A DNA stretch of 64,000 nt from CAVQJU01 sp963712905 (GCA_963712905.1 CAVQJU010000010.1:248001-312000), one strand, 5' to 3'. Counted from the first letter of the stretch, positions 43,843-53,752 are shown. Numbers and translations: made by a program. The notes: generated from the letters alone by a model not told the origin.

Positions 43843-44412
43843 TCAATACACGCCGGGCGGCGCGGCACGTTGCCTCGCCGCCTGGGTATTCGATGCCGAA
43901 TACTGGCGAACCTCGGTGCGAACCCGCCGGCCAGCCTCGACCGCCGCCGCGGTCTCGAACTGGTTGGTTTCCGCTGACAAACAAGTAGGGAAACCAATCT
44001 TCCGGTACAACCGTCCGAACGAGCCGTCGTCGACGACCGCCGGCACGGACGCGATTTCGGCGACGTGCTGCAGCTCGTGGGCCACGATCGCCACGATCGC
44101 CGGCGGCGACTGGTCGCAGAGGATCTGCACGCGGACGTACCGGACGTCCGGGCCCGCCGACGACAGCATCGTCCGTCCCGCCATCGTCGCGCTCTTGAAG
44201 TAACCGCATGTCATATGCACGATCACGTCCGAGCCGTCGATGCGTTCGACAATCGATCGAAACGTCGGCGAGCCCTCGAGCGCGGCCGCGATCGCGGTCT
44301 TCAGCATCGGCGCCTCCGGGCGAATGTGTTCGTAGTCTTCGGCACGGACGCGGTTCGAGCAGATCGTAAACAGCACAAGCGCCACAAGCGCGTGGTGTGA
44401 GTGGATTCGCAT
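43843..44412 (-). CDS. Secreted protein with HExxH motif
   Basis: A 189-residue exported protein starting MRIHSHHALVALVLFTICSN. The mature domain contains YVRVQILCDQSPPAIVAIVA directly before HELQHVAEI, an HExxH zinc-peptidase-type motif, and later FGRLYRKIGFPTCLSAETNQ then FETAAAVEAGRRVR, where a glutamate could be a third ligand. It may be a small zincin or a dead relative. The frame extends to 44574 but the extra N-terminus is not signal-like. It converges on the CHAT gene with 25 bases between stops. Confidence 0.6.
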   Translation of the reverse strand: MRIHSHHALVALVLFTICSNRVRAEDYEHIRPEAPMLKTAIAAALEGSPTFRSIVERIDGSDVIVHMTCGYFKSATMAGRTMLSSAGPDVRYVRVQILCDQSPPAIVAIVAHELQHVAEIASVPAVVDDGSFGRLYRKIGFPTCLSAETNQFETAAAVEAGRRVRTEVRQYSASNTQAARQRAAPPGVY

Positions 44413-44654
44413 GGTGTCCGTTGAGCAATATGCACACCATACCGGCCGGACATTTCGTCGCCGTGACTCTCGCGCATCTCGTTCGTACGTGCAGCGCGTA
44501 ACCGCGGCACGACCCTCGATCTCGAGCGGTATTTCGGCCGACGTAACTGTCGGGCACATGCGGCGCCGGAACAATCGTGTTCGACAATCCCGTCGCCGGC
44601 GTTGAACCCGGACTAGGATGTACGTGCGAGTTACAGAGGATCAGCCCGGCCACC

Positions 44655-45542
44655 ATGCCTCGAATCGAAGACTTCGATTCCAAGTCACCGCCCTTCGATC
44701 AGTTCAAGGGCCTTCAACCGCTGGGCGAGGACCGCAGGGGCCACGTGTCCGCCGAGACGGCCCGGCACCGTCTCTATGTCGGGACCGACAAGCGAACCAA
44801 TACGAGCGCGCTGATCAAGATCACGTCCCGGCCCGGGCTCACGTACCAGCACAGTCTTGCAAACGAAATCGCGAGCCTGCTGACGATCAATCAATCGATC
44901 CCGGAGTCGCCGTACTTCCCGTTCGTCAGAGAGCACGGAGCGTTGCGCGATGGCCGGGTCTATCTCGTCTCCAGTTTCTTTCCCGAACTGCCGCTGGCCA
45001 CGGCGATCGGCAACGAACGAGTCCCCGGCAAGACCGGTGTGTACCTGCGAACGGCCATGGAGGTTGCGAGAGCCCTGGGACAGCTCCACGACCTGCAGAT
45101 CTACCACGTCGATCTGAACCCGATGAACATCCTGCTCCGATCGGGACATGGGACGCCCGTGATCAGGATTATCGATTTCGAATCGTCCTATGAGGCGGCC
45201 AGGCATTCGGCAGGCGTGTTCTACAACCCGCCGAACACCGCCGGCTACTCCGCGCCGGAAATTCCCGGCCACGCGCCGGATGCCCGTTCGGATGTGTTCT
45301 CTCTGGGCGCCGTGTTGTACACGATGCTGGCCGGCTACGAGTGGACGTGGGAAGCCGAAGTCGGGAAATGCGTGGCGGGCGATCGTGAGATCGATCCGGA
45401 GCTCAGACGGATCCTGCTATCGGCAGTCGATCCGGAGCCCGCCAACCGCTACCGGTCGATGAAAGCTCTCCATGCCGATCTCGCGGAACATCTGGAACAA
45501 ATCTGGCCCGGGAGAACGGCTGACGTCACCTGGGAACGCTAG
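44655..45542 (+). CDS. Atypical serine/threonine protein kinase
   Basis: A 295-residue kinase-fold protein. The strand-3 lysine is in TSALIKITSR. The catalytic loop reads YHVDLNPMNILL, with valine in place of the usual arginine of HRD, and the metal motif is IIDFESSY (DFE not DFG). The glycine-rich loop is weak (LGEDRRGHVSAETARHRLY). PNTAGYSAPEIPGHAPDARS and DVFSLGAVLYTMLAGYEWTW are good activation-segment and helix-F matches. Aspartates for both steps are present, so activity is possible. No membrane span or sensor domain is attached. The ATG at 44655 is my choice; no strong ribosome site precedes it. Confidence 0.75.
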   Translation: MPRIEDFDSKSPPFDQFKGLQPLGEDRRGHVSAETARHRLYVGTDKRTNTSALIKITSRPGLTYQHSLANEIASLLTINQSIPESPYFPFVREHGALRDGRVYLVSSFFPELPLATAIGNERVPGKTGVYLRTAMEVARALGQLHDLQIYHVDLNPMNILLRSGHGTPVIRIIDFESSYEAARHSAGVFYNPPNTAGYSAPEIPGHAPDARSDVFSLGAVLYTMLAGYEWTWEAEVGKCVAGDREIDPELRRILLSAVDPEPANRYRSMKALHADLAEHLEQIWPGRTADVTWER

Positions 45543-45555
45543 CGGCAGCCAAGTC

Positions 45556-45624
45556 CTAAATAATTAGTTGACACGCCGCGATCCACCGCGGTAGGCTGTC
45601 GTTGTGCTCCTAAACAATTAGGAG
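45556..45624 (+). promoter_or_regulatory. BlaI promoter flanked by two operators
   Basis: Operator 1 is CTAAATAATTAG (45556-45567), touching the -35 TTGACA (45568-45573). An 18-base spacer leads to TAGGCT (45592-45597). Operator 2 is CTCCTAAACAATTAGGAG (45607-45624), a perfect 7-4-7 palindrome just downstream of the start of transcription. Paired sites around the promoter are typical of BlaI/MecI autorepression. Confidence 0.65.
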
Positions 45625-45640
45625 TTCGAACGACATTCAC

Positions 45641-46060
45641 ATGGCCAGACCAGCATCGCCCGGGCTCACCGACGCCGAACTGCGAGTCATGCAGGTGCTC
45701 TGGGCGCACAAGCGCGCGACCGTCGGGGACGTGGCCGCGCGTCTCGCCGGCACCCATCGACTCGCCTATAACACCGTCCTCACGACCCTCGGCATCCTCG
45801 AGCGCAAAGGTTATGTCAGGCACGAGAAGGACGGGCGTGCGTTCGCCTACCTCCCGGTGGTCGATCAGAATGAGGCGCGCCAGAGCGCGCTGTCGCAGGT
45901 CCTGAACAGGTTCTTCGACAACTCGCCGCGTCTGCTGGTGCTCGACCTGCTCGGACACGAGCGAACCGATGCGGACGAACTCCGCCGTGTGCGCGAGCTG
46001 ATCGAAGACGCGCCGCTCGAGACCCGGAACGCCCCGCACAAAAGGAGACGCCGGCGATGA
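45641..46060 (+). CDS. BlaI/MecI-family repressor
   Basis: A 139-residue winged-helix repressor: PGLTDAELRVMQVLWAHKRA, then TVGDVAARLAGTHRLAYNTV and LTTLGILERKGYVRHEKDGR. The C-terminal dimer part has ALSQVLNRFFDNSPRLLVLD and ends in a run of arginines. Its stop overlaps the M56 gene by four bases (ATGA). In classical systems the partner membrane peptidase triggers cleavage of the repressor. No beta-lactamase gene is nearby, so the regulated target is elsewhere or is the operon itself. Confidence 0.87.
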   Translation: MARPASPGLTDAELRVMQVLWAHKRATVGDVAARLAGTHRLAYNTVLTTLGILERKGYVRHEKDGRAFAYLPVVDQNEARQSALSQVLNRFFDNSPRLLVLDLLGHERTDADELRRVRELIEDAPLETRNAPHKRRRRR

Positions 46061-47526
46061 CTCTCATCGTGAGCTGGCTGTGGCAGGGAGTGGCCGTCGC
46101 CTGGGTCACCGCAGCGGCCGTCCGGGCGATGCCACGGCTCAACGCCACGACCCGGCATGCCATCTGGTGGCTCGCGCTCGGCGCCGTTCTGGCGATCCCG
46201 GCCGCTCAGGCACTCGTCACGATTGCCCCCGGCACGCAACCCGCACCCGACATGGCGGGCTCCCTCGATACCGCCGGCGCGCTGATGCTCCCGGCCCTGC
46301 CTGACGGCGTCGTGGCCGCCGCGGCCGCGCTGTGGGCGATGGCCGCCGCCATGGGCCTGCTGCGAATTGTGAGGAGCTGCCGTGCCCTCGGCCGGCTGAA
46401 ACGCGCCTCCGTGCCTTTCGACCGTGCGCGCGAAGCGCGCCTGCCGTTGTGGGCAGTGGCCCGCGACGCTACCCACCGGGGCCACCGGTCGGCCGAACTT
46501 CGAACCTCCGACCGCATGACTGGCGCGTGCGCACTGGGGCTCCGCCGTCCCGTCATCGTCGTCTCGCGCGCCGTGGCCGACGCGCTCGATGACGAGGCGC
46601 TGGACGAGATCGTGATGCACGAGCAGGCTCATCTCGATCGTTTTGACGACTGGTCGCAGCTGCTGCAGGCCGTCGTCTGCAGCATCGCCGGGCTGCACCC
46701 CGCCGTGCAATTCCTCGCACGACGGCTGGAGATCGACCGCGAGGCCGCGTGCGACGATCGCGTCGTGTCGCGCACCGGTGCGGCGCGCCGCTATGCCTCT
46801 TCCCTGCTCACGGTGGCTGCCGCCTCGAATCCGGAGGCGGGAGGCATCGAGTTCGCCGGCGTGCCCGCCGCGACGACGACGGAGTCGGCCTTGCGCGTGC
46901 GCGTCAGCCGTCTGCTCGACACCGGGCGCGACCATGACGGGCGGCTCGCGGCAGCCACGAGCCTCGTCAGCGTGGCCGCCCTGGCACTCACCGTCGTCAT
47001 GTCGACGCAGGTGGGGCCCGTCGTGGTGTTCCTCGAGGCGATCGAGGCGACCGGCATCCACGTTCCAGCGGCCCCGGCCGCGCCGGCAATCGGCATGCGC
47101 AGCGCGCCGGAGCCCGCGGCCCGCGCCATCACGATCGCGAACGCCGCCGCGGTGTCGCCCGAGCGGCCACCACGCGCACGAACCCGAAACTGGAGTGGCC
47201 GGCGCCGTCCGACTCTTCTGCAGGTGGCATCTTATCCGGTTGTGGTCTCGACGCCGGAGGCAACGCCGACGGCACCGCTCGACAGCCGCACCATGGCCGT
47301 GCACGGCGACGCGTTCGTGCCCACGCCGCTGCCGTCGATTCAACCGACGAACATCGCGGCGACGCAGCCTGGACAACCCTGGGAAGCCGTTGCGACTTCC
47401 GCGACATCCGCCGCCGAGGATGTCACGCGAGCGGCGGTGACGACCGGCGAGCGCGCCCGGAATGCCGGCGTCGCGATCAGCCGCTTCGTGACACGCGCGA
47501 GCAAAGCCGGCGCAGGCGTCTTCTAA
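46057..47526 (+). CDS. BlaR1-like M56 membrane metallopeptidase
   Basis: A 489-residue membrane protease. Several N-terminal spans (WLWQGVAVAWVTAAAVRAMP, HAIWWLALGAVLAIPAAQAL) lead to the zinc site IVMHEQAHLDRFDDW (HExxH) and the downstream EIDREAACDDRVVSRTG motif with its third ligand. The C-terminal part after the last span (SLVSVAALALTVVMSTQVGP) is a Pro/Ala-rich tail of about 180 residues without the penicillin-binding sensor domain of BlaR1. The signal it detects is therefore not a beta-lactam by the classical route. It is coupled to the repressor gene. Confidence 0.82.
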   Translation: MTLIVSWLWQGVAVAWVTAAAVRAMPRLNATTRHAIWWLALGAVLAIPAAQALVTIAPGTQPAPDMAGSLDTAGALMLPALPDGVVAAAAALWAMAAAMGLLRIVRSCRALGRLKRASVPFDRAREARLPLWAVARDATHRGHRSAELRTSDRMTGACALGLRRPVIVVSRAVADALDDEALDEIVMHEQAHLDRFDDWSQLLQAVVCSIAGLHPAVQFLARRLEIDREAACDDRVVSRTGAARRYASSLLTVAAASNPEAGGIEFAGVPAATTTESALRVRVSRLLDTGRDHDGRLAAATSLVSVAALALTVVMSTQVGPVVVFLEAIEATGIHVPAAPAAPAIGMRSAPEPAARAITIANAAAVSPERPPRARTRNWSGRRRPTLLQVASYPVVVSTPEATPTAPLDSRTMAVHGDAFVPTPLPSIQPTNIAATQPGQPWEAVATSATSAAEDVTRAAVTTGERARNAGVAISRFVTRASKAGAGVF

Positions 47527-47583
47527 GCATCTATACATCGCTGAATCGTTCGGTACAATCGCACTCCACGTGGAGGCTCCGCT

Positions 47584-49140
47584 ATGCGTGTGTTTCTCGT
47601 CAACCCCAGTCACGTCTCATTCGGCACGGCGGTGATTACGCCGCGCTGGCTTTATGTGCTTGCCGCCGCCACGCCCACGTGGTGGGGCGACCCGATCGTC
47701 GCCGATGAAACGCTGGAACCGTTTGACGCTTCACAGCTGGCTTCGGGCGATGTCGTCGGGATCGGGATCCACACCGGGAACGCGCTGCGCGGCTACGAAG
47801 TCGGGCGGCTCGCCCGCGCTCGCGGCGCATGGGTGGTGTTTGGCGGCATTCATTCGACGCTGTATCCATCCGAGGCGCACGAGCTCGGGGGCGCACACGC
47901 CGTTGTTCGCGGCGACGGCGATCTCACCTGGGCGACCGTGATCGACGACTGCGCCGCGGGAGCTCCCCGACGGGTTTACGAAGCGGGACGAATCGGCGGC
48001 GGGACATTCAAGACCGCCCGCTGGGATCTCCTGCCGAAAGATCGTTACATGTGGGCGTCAATCCAGACGGTGCGCGGGTGCCCGAAACATTGCTCGTTCT
48101 GCTCGGTATGGCGCACCGACGGCCAGGCGCCGAGACAGGCGGCCATCCGTCATGTGATCCAGGAGGCCGTGGAATTGCGGCGACGGGGGTTCCGGTTCAT
48201 CGCGCTCGCCGACGACAATTTCTACCCCGTGACGCTTGCCGATCTGGCGCAGGCCGCGCGACGGAGCGACCCGTCGCAGCTGCGCGAGCTCGAAGCGCTC
48301 CGGGCCGAGCGCTTCGCCCTGATGGAGGGGCTGGCCATGCTCCCCGACGACATGATCTTCTTCACCCAGATCACCATGGAGGCCGCGGAGGATCCTGCGT
48401 TCCTGCAGGCCATGGCGCGCGCGAGAATCCGCGGAGCGCTGGTGGGCGTGGAGGCGGTCACGCCGCAGGGGCTGAAGGACGTGCACAAAGGATTCAACCT
48501 GGTGGGGGACGCGCTCATCGAGCGCCTGCAGGCGTTCCGATCCCACGGCGTTCACGTGCTGGGCTCGTTCATCTTTGGCTTGCCGAGCGACCGACCGGAG
48601 ACGTTCAAGGCGACCGCCGACCTGGCCGAGCGCGCGGGCGTCGCGTTCGCGCAGTTCGTAATGCTGACGCCTTATCCGGGCACCATCGACTTCGAGCGCT
48701 GGGAACGCGAAGAGGGCGGCCATGCCGCGACCGTGAACGGCATCCCCGTCACGCGTCACTGGCTCATCCCGCAGGCGGATCGCCCGAAGGTCTACACGCC
48801 GCACCCTGTGATGACGCCGGACGAAATCCGGCGCGGCACGCAGGCGGTGTGGGACCACTTCTATACTGTCGCGCGTGTGTGGCGGCGATCGCGGGTGGCG
48901 CCGACGTTGAAAGGCCGCCTGGCGTTCTTGCTCATCTCGAAGCTGTATCGACAGATGTACGCCAACACGGGGATTGCGACCGATTCGGCGCGACACACGC
49001 GATCCGCTCGCATCGCGCGCTGGCTGGCGCGTCCGTGCCGCCGGCTCTTTGCGGGCGCCCCGATGCCGCATCTCGAAGTGCCCGTGCCCGGCAATTCTCG
49101 GGCTGAACGGCTCATCCCTCTGTCGCCCGTTCACTCCTGA
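47584..49140 (+). CDS. B12-binding radical SAM protein
   Basis: A 518-residue enzyme. A B12-type N-terminal domain (MRVFLVNPSHVSFGTAVITP, VVFGGIHSTLYPSEAHELGG) precedes the radical SAM core with the cluster CPKHCSFC in TVRGCPKHCSFCSVWRTDGQ, FIALADDNFYPVTLADL and ITMEAAEDPAFLQAMARARI. The C-terminal part (HWLIPQADRPKVYTPHPVMT, KLYRQMYANTGIATDSARHT) resembles DUF4070-type ends. It is closely related through its length to residues 259-763 of the fusion at 20585. The family includes methylases and ring-forming enzymes; the reaction is not known. TACAAT at 47554 and GTGGAGG mark the start region. Confidence 0.8.
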   Translation: MRVFLVNPSHVSFGTAVITPRWLYVLAAATPTWWGDPIVADETLEPFDASQLASGDVVGIGIHTGNALRGYEVGRLARARGAWVVFGGIHSTLYPSEAHELGGAHAVVRGDGDLTWATVIDDCAAGAPRRVYEAGRIGGGTFKTARWDLLPKDRYMWASIQTVRGCPKHCSFCSVWRTDGQAPRQAAIRHVIQEAVELRRRGFRFIALADDNFYPVTLADLAQAARRSDPSQLRELEALRAERFALMEGLAMLPDDMIFFTQITMEAAEDPAFLQAMARARIRGALVGVEAVTPQGLKDVHKGFNLVGDALIERLQAFRSHGVHVLGSFIFGLPSDRPETFKATADLAERAGVAFAQFVMLTPYPGTIDFERWEREEGGHAATVNGIPVTRHWLIPQADRPKVYTPHPVMTPDEIRRGTQAVWDHFYTVARVWRRSRVAPTLKGRLAFLLISKLYRQMYANTGIATDSARHTRSARIARWLARPCRRLFAGAPMPHLEVPVPGNSRAERLIPLSPVHS

Positions 49141-49199
49141 TGTACAAGAGAACTATGTGGTAACCTCCGCGCCTTACGTGGCTTCGAGGAGGTTTCTTC

Positions 49200-52100
49200 A
49201 TGCCCCGAGTCGTGAAGGTCGTCGTGAACGTCGTCGCAACCGCCGCCGGAATCCTGCTGCTGCCCAGCTTCGTATTCGCTCAGACCACCGTCGCGGGAGT
49301 CATCCGGGACGCGTCCGCCGCCGTTCTTCCGGGCGTGAGCGTCGAGGCCGCCAGTCCCGCGCTGATTGAAAAGTCCCGCACCGTCGTCAGCGACGGCACG
49401 GGTCAGTACCGCATCACCGATCTGCCGCCGGGCACCTACGTCCTGACGTTTACGCTCACGGGCTTCACCACGGTGAGACGCGAAGGCCTCGTCGTGTCGG
49501 GTTCAGGCGTCATCACGGCGAACGCCGACCTCCGCGTGGGCGCGGTGGCTGAAACCGTCACCGTGTCGGCTGCATCGCCCGTCGTCGACACGCAGTCCGT
49601 GCGCCGCGAGGTCGTGCTGAACAACGAAACGCTGAGCACGCTGCCGGCCACGCGCGGCTACGGCTCGGCGCTGGCCACGGTCCCGGCCCTCAATATCGGC
49701 GGTGTGGCGGGGGCGGGCGCTGCGACCGCGCCCACGACGCCGAACATGATGTTCTTCACGGCCCATGGCGGCGCCAGCGGCGAAGGACGGATCCTGACCA
49801 ACGGCATGGCGGTCGCCGCACCATTCGGCGGCGGCGGCGTGTCGGACGTCACGTACGACACCGCCAACTCGGAAGAAATGCAGGTGCTGATTTCGGGCGG
49901 CCTCGCGGAAGCCGAGACCGGCGGGCCGAGCATCAACATCGTGCCCAAGTCGGGCGGCAACCAGTTCCGCGGCTCGGCGTTCTCGAGCGTATCGGGGGAC
50001 TGGGCGACGGGGAACAACGTCGACGAGCGGATGCAGGGCTACGGGATTACGCAGCCGCCTGCCCTGCGTTCGAACTGGGACGTGAGCGGCAGCATCGGTG
50101 GCCCGTTGAAGCAGGACCGCCTGTGGTTCTTCGCCAACGTCCGCGCCTGGGCCAACGCCCAGGTGGTCGACGGGATTTTCGCGAACCGCTTTGCCGGCGA
50201 TGCGTCGCACTGGGACTACCAGGCTGACCAGTCGATCGAGGCCCGCACGGCGGAGTCGCGGAAGATCTACGCGGGCCGCCTGACGGCCCAGCTGACGCCG
50301 CGCAATCGGATCACGTTCTCGCACGATTACCAGCGCCGGTGCGGAGGCTCGTCGCTCACGCCAGCCGGCGACGCCTGCCGCCAGGTCGGTAGCGACTGGA
50401 TCGGTTCAGGGCGGACGTTCGGCGTCGATACCGTCTCCCCGGAAGCGTTCCCCGGGTATCACAACTTCCCGTACAACACCACGCAGGCCACGTACCTCGG
50501 CCCCGATCAGCAACCGCGTGCTGATCGAAGCGGGCTATTCGCGTTTCGCCTATGGATACGCGCGGTTCGGCATGGCGGCGCCGGACGGGTTGATGGACCT
50601 GATTCCGGTGACGGAGCAGAGCGGCATCTACGGCCGGACGAACCTTTCCTATCGCGGCGTGTTCGATCCGCTGGACTTCGGCTTCAACGACAACGACGCG
50701 CTTCAGAGCGCCTGGCGCGCGTCGATGTCCTACGTGACCGGCGCGCACAACGTGAAGGTCGGCTACCAGGGCTACTTCTCGGAGGTGCACAACGGGCGCG
50801 TGCCGAACCACCAGCAGCTGCGATACACGTTCAACAACCAGGTCCCCATCAGCGTTTCGTACTTCCTGTCGCCGCGCTGGGATCAGCACGATCGCACGGA
50901 GACGTTCAGCCTGTACGGGCAGGACCAGTGGACGATCGGGCGCATGACGGTCCAGGGCGGGGTCCGCTTCGATCGCGCGTGGAGCTGGGCGCCCGCGGAG
51001 GGCAACGGCACGACCCTCACGTCGAAATTCAACCCGCAGCCGATTACGTTCGACCGCACCGTCAGTGTGCGCGGGTACAACGACATCACACCGCGGGTCG
51101 GGTTCGCCTACGATCTGTTCGGGAACGGCAAGACGGCGCTCAAGGTCAACGTCGGCAAGTATCTCGAAGCGGCGACCTCCGATCTCATCTACAGCTCGAA
51201 CAATCCGGCCGCGCGCATCGTCACGCGCGTCGGCTCGGGTCCCGGCAGCGCGGCCCGCGGCTGGACCGACGGCAACCGCAACTACGTCGTCGATTGCGAC
51301 CTGCTCAATCCCGCGCAGCAGAACAACCTCGCCAGGGGCGGCGATCTGTGCGCCGCGCTCGGCGGTAACAACCTGAATTTCGGCAACGCCAACCCGAACA
51401 CGACGACGATCAACCCGGACATCCTGGGCGGCTGGGGCGTGCGTCCGTACGACTGGCAGTTCGGCGTGGCGGTGCAGCACGAGCTCATTCCGCGGCTGTC
51501 GATCGAGGGGGCCTATAACCGCCGCTGGTGGGGCAACTTCTTCGTGACCGACAACGTGCTGACGACGGCCGCGGACTACGACACGTATTCCATCGCCATC
51601 CCGCAGCACGACAATCTGCCTGGCGCCGGCGAACTGGCCCAGTTTGTCGCCATCACGTCGGCGGCGGCCGCGCGGGGCGCGCAGAACTACATGACGAGCG
51701 AGACCGACTACGGCGCCGCGCGCACGGCGTACTGGCAGGGCGCGGATTTCACCGCGACGGCACGGCTGGCTAACGGCCTGATGGTGCAGGGGGGCACCAG
51801 TACGGGACGCGCCGTCCGCAACAACTGCGCCGTGACCCAGGCGCTGCCTGAACTGCTGGGCACCGCGCGCGTCGACTCCTGCGACGTCACCGAAAAGTGG
51901 GCCACCTCCTTCAAGGGTCTTGCCTCGTACACCCTCCCGAAGGTCGCGGTCCTTGTGAGTGCCAGCATGCGGTCGATCGAAACCACGCCGGGCGGCGGCG
52001 TGGCGACGAACGGGCTGTCCCTGGCCGCCAACTACGTCGTGCCGAACACCGTGATCGCGCAGTCACTCGGCCGGCTGCCGGCCAACGCGCTCCCGACCGG

Positions 52101-52365
52101 CACCACCACGGTGGGCCTGCTGAACCCGGGGGTGCTCTACACGCTCGAGCGCATCAACCTGGTGGACATGCGCTTCGCCAAGATCTTCCGGTTCGGCGGC
52201 CGGCGGCTGGACGCCGGCGTCGATTTGTACAACCTGTTCAACTCGAACGTCATCACGAGCTATCAGCAGACCTACGAGTATCGGACCAACGGCGCGGCGT
52301 GGCTGACACCCACGGCCATCGCCGCGCCTCGCCTCGCGCGGTTCCATGCGACGCTGAGCTTCTGA
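49200..52365 (+). CDS. TonB-dependent receptor A, frameshifted
   Basis: A receptor of about 1,050 residues. Signal peptide, then a carboxypeptidase-like domain (TTVAGVIRDASAAVLPGVSV, RITDLPPGTYVLTFTLTGFT), a plug domain (GGLAEAETGGPSINIVPKSG, GNQFRGSAFSSVSGDW) and a long barrel. The frame breaks at the C4 run 50501-50504; dropping one C gives YLGPISNRVLIEAGYSRFAY and the barrel reads to 52365 (GQDQWTIGRMTVQGGVRFDR, PRVGFAYDLFGNGKTALKVN). These proteins sit in the outer membrane and take up bulky substrates. GAGGAGG precedes the ATG. The break is probably a sequence error. Confidence 0.8.
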
Positions 52366-52380
52366 TTCCGCGACAAGGAT

Positions 52381-52409
52381 GGCAGCGGCCGGCCACGCTG
52401 GCCGCTGCC
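52381..52409. terminator. Terminator hairpin after receptor A
   Basis: GGCAGCGGCC (52381-52390) and GGCCGCTGCC (52400-52409) form a perfect ten-base stem with a nine-base loop between the convergent receptor A and DinB genes. Confidence 0.7.
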
Positions 52410-52419
52410 TCCAAATCAC

Positions 52420-52923
52420 TCAGGCGGCGAACGGATTCTCGTCGGCGGTCGGACCGTATACCGACGGCACGGATTGGTTCAGCAGACGCAGATATACGAG
52501 CAGCTGGCCACGGTGGTGATACCAGTGGTTCAGCATGATGGCCCGCACAAGGGCGGCTCGCGGCATCGCCAGGATGTCCCGGCCGCCGCTCTGCAGCCTC
52601 CACATCGCACCCATCTGCGCATCGTCGAATCCGCCGAGGGCCCGTTTCGCCCGAGCGACGCTGTCGGTTAGCGACGGCAGGAGCTCCGCAGCCGTGGCGG
52701 CCTCGGCCTGAACGAAGTTTGGCGGCTCCGGAATCGTGTCCCGCGCTGCCAGCTCCGCAACGTTGCCGGGCACCGTGGCCACGTGCAACGCGAGCTGGCC
52801 GAGCGACATCGATTTGGGGTGCGGCCGCCACGAGAGGCTCGCCTGCGGAATCCGCTCGAGCACGCGGCGCGTTGTCTGAGCTTCCTGTTCGAGTTCTGCC
52901 AGCAGTCCGTCGATGATCTTCAT
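52420..52923 (-). CDS. DinB-family protein
   Basis: A 167-residue four-helix protein: LAELEQEAQTTRRVLERIPQ, KSMSLGQLALHVATVPGNVA, and NHWYHHRGQLLVYLRLLNQS near the end. The histidines at the LALHVAT and NHWYHHRGQL positions match the metal triad of DinB/YfiT enzymes, which include thiol-dependent transferases. It is the third gene of an arsR operon, 16 bases after the SRPBCC gene. The substrate is unknown. Confidence 0.82.
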   Translation of the reverse strand: MKIIDGLLAELEQEAQTTRRVLERIPQASLSWRPHPKSMSLGQLALHVATVPGNVAELAARDTIPEPPNFVQAEAATAAELLPSLTDSVARAKRALGGFDDAQMGAMWRLQSGGRDILAMPRAALVRAIMLNHWYHHRGQLLVYLRLLNQSVPSVYGPTADENPFAA

Positions 52924-52939
52924 GGGGTCCTCCTGATTC

Positions 52940-53395
52940 CTAATTCGTTGCCGCTTCGGCGGCCTTGCGGACGCGCGCGTGTAACGCGCTCCATCCGGCG
53001 GAGAGCCGCGAGCGATGGTCTTCGGGGAACGGGCCGACCAGCGTGTGGGTGAACTTGATCACCGTGCCCTCGGGGGTCTCGGTCAGGCGGTAGAGCAGGT
53101 TCGAGGTTGCCGCGGTCGACATGAACAGCGGTCCCCAGATCTCGAGCAGCACGGGCCGCTTGATGCTCTGCACGAAACCCCACAGGTGCCCGTTGTCGCC
53201 GCCGAGGTCGCGATACCAGCGGCCGCCGGGATGCGGCTCGAGAATCATCGGCAGCGGAGTGCCGTCCGGACTTTCGTTGAGCCGGCCCATCTGGGCCACG
53301 AGCGACGCGAACGTCTGCTCGAGCGACGCGCGGACGGTGATGTCTTCGGTGATGGTGAACGTCTGAGTCTCCGTAACGGGTGCGGTTGTTGTCAT
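52940..53395 (-). CDS. SRPBCC (START/AHSA1-like) protein
   Basis: A 151-residue lipid-binding-fold protein: TQTFTITEDITVRASLEQTF, ILEPHPGGRWYRDLGGDNGH, LWGFVQSIKRPVLLEIWGPL and YRLTETPEGTVIKFTHTLVG. The ATG at 53395 overlaps the ArsR stop (ATGA). Proteins like this are frequent partners of ArsR regulators and bind small hydrophobic molecules. The exact ligand is unknown. Confidence 0.8.
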   Translation of the reverse strand: MTTTAPVTETQTFTITEDITVRASLEQTFASLVAQMGRLNESPDGTPLPMILEPHPGGRWYRDLGGDNGHLWGFVQSIKRPVLLEIWGPLFMSTAATSNLLYRLTETPEGTVIKFTHTLVGPFPEDHRSRLSAGWSALHARVRKAAEAATN

Positions 53396-53715
53396 CGTTC
53401 CTCCTCGGCGTGTGACTTGATGCGCCGCAGTTGTCCGCGCCAGTGCTGGGCGAACATCCGGGACCATTCGTGAATCGTGCGGAGCGTTTCGGCGTTCGTT
53501 CGATAGAGCGTGCGGCGGCCGTCGCGCCTCGCTGTGACCAGCCCGACATCCCGGAGCACCTGCAGATGCTTTGAAACAGACGGCTGCTCCAGTTCGAGCG
53601 CGTCGGCGATTTCGCCGACCGATCGCTCCTCGGCAGCAATCAATTCCAGGATGTGCCGGCGGCGGGGCTCAGCAATGGCGTTGAACGGATCCGACGTCGT
53701 CGAAGCGCGCGGCAT
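53392..53715 (-). CDS. ArsR-family transcriptional regulator
   Basis: A 107-residue winged-helix repressor: DPFNAIAEPRRRHILELIAA, EIADALELEQPSVSKHLQVL (recognition helix) and VGLVTARRDGRRTLYRTNAE. No metal-binding ELCVCDL motif is present, so it is of the non-metal group usually paired with SRPBCC proteins. It heads a three-gene operon. The operator at 53728-53747 and a leaderless promoter precede it. Confidence 0.85.
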   Translation of the reverse strand: MPRASTTSDPFNAIAEPRRRHILELIAAEERSVGEIADALELEQPSVSKHLQVLRDVGLVTARRDGRRTLYRTNAETLRTIHEWSRMFAQHWRGQLRRIKSHAEEER

Positions 53716-53722
53716 GAGGGCA

Positions 53723-53752
53723 GTTATATATTCCCATATGGGAATATGTCAA
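53723..53752 (-). promoter_or_regulatory. arsR promoter with a 20-base perfect palindrome
   Basis: On the minus strand TTGACA (53747-53752), 18 bases, TATAAC (53723-53728), seven bases, ATG. The perfect palindrome ATATTCCCATATGGGAATAT (53728-53747) fills the spacer exactly. No ribosome site lies before the ATG, so a leaderless, autorepressed transcript is predicted. Confidence 0.7.

Noticed and set aside
45541..49140. Beta-lactamase controlled by the BlaI-like repressor
   Set aside because: The next genes are an M56 peptidase and a radical SAM protein; no serine or metallo-beta-lactamase motif is present.
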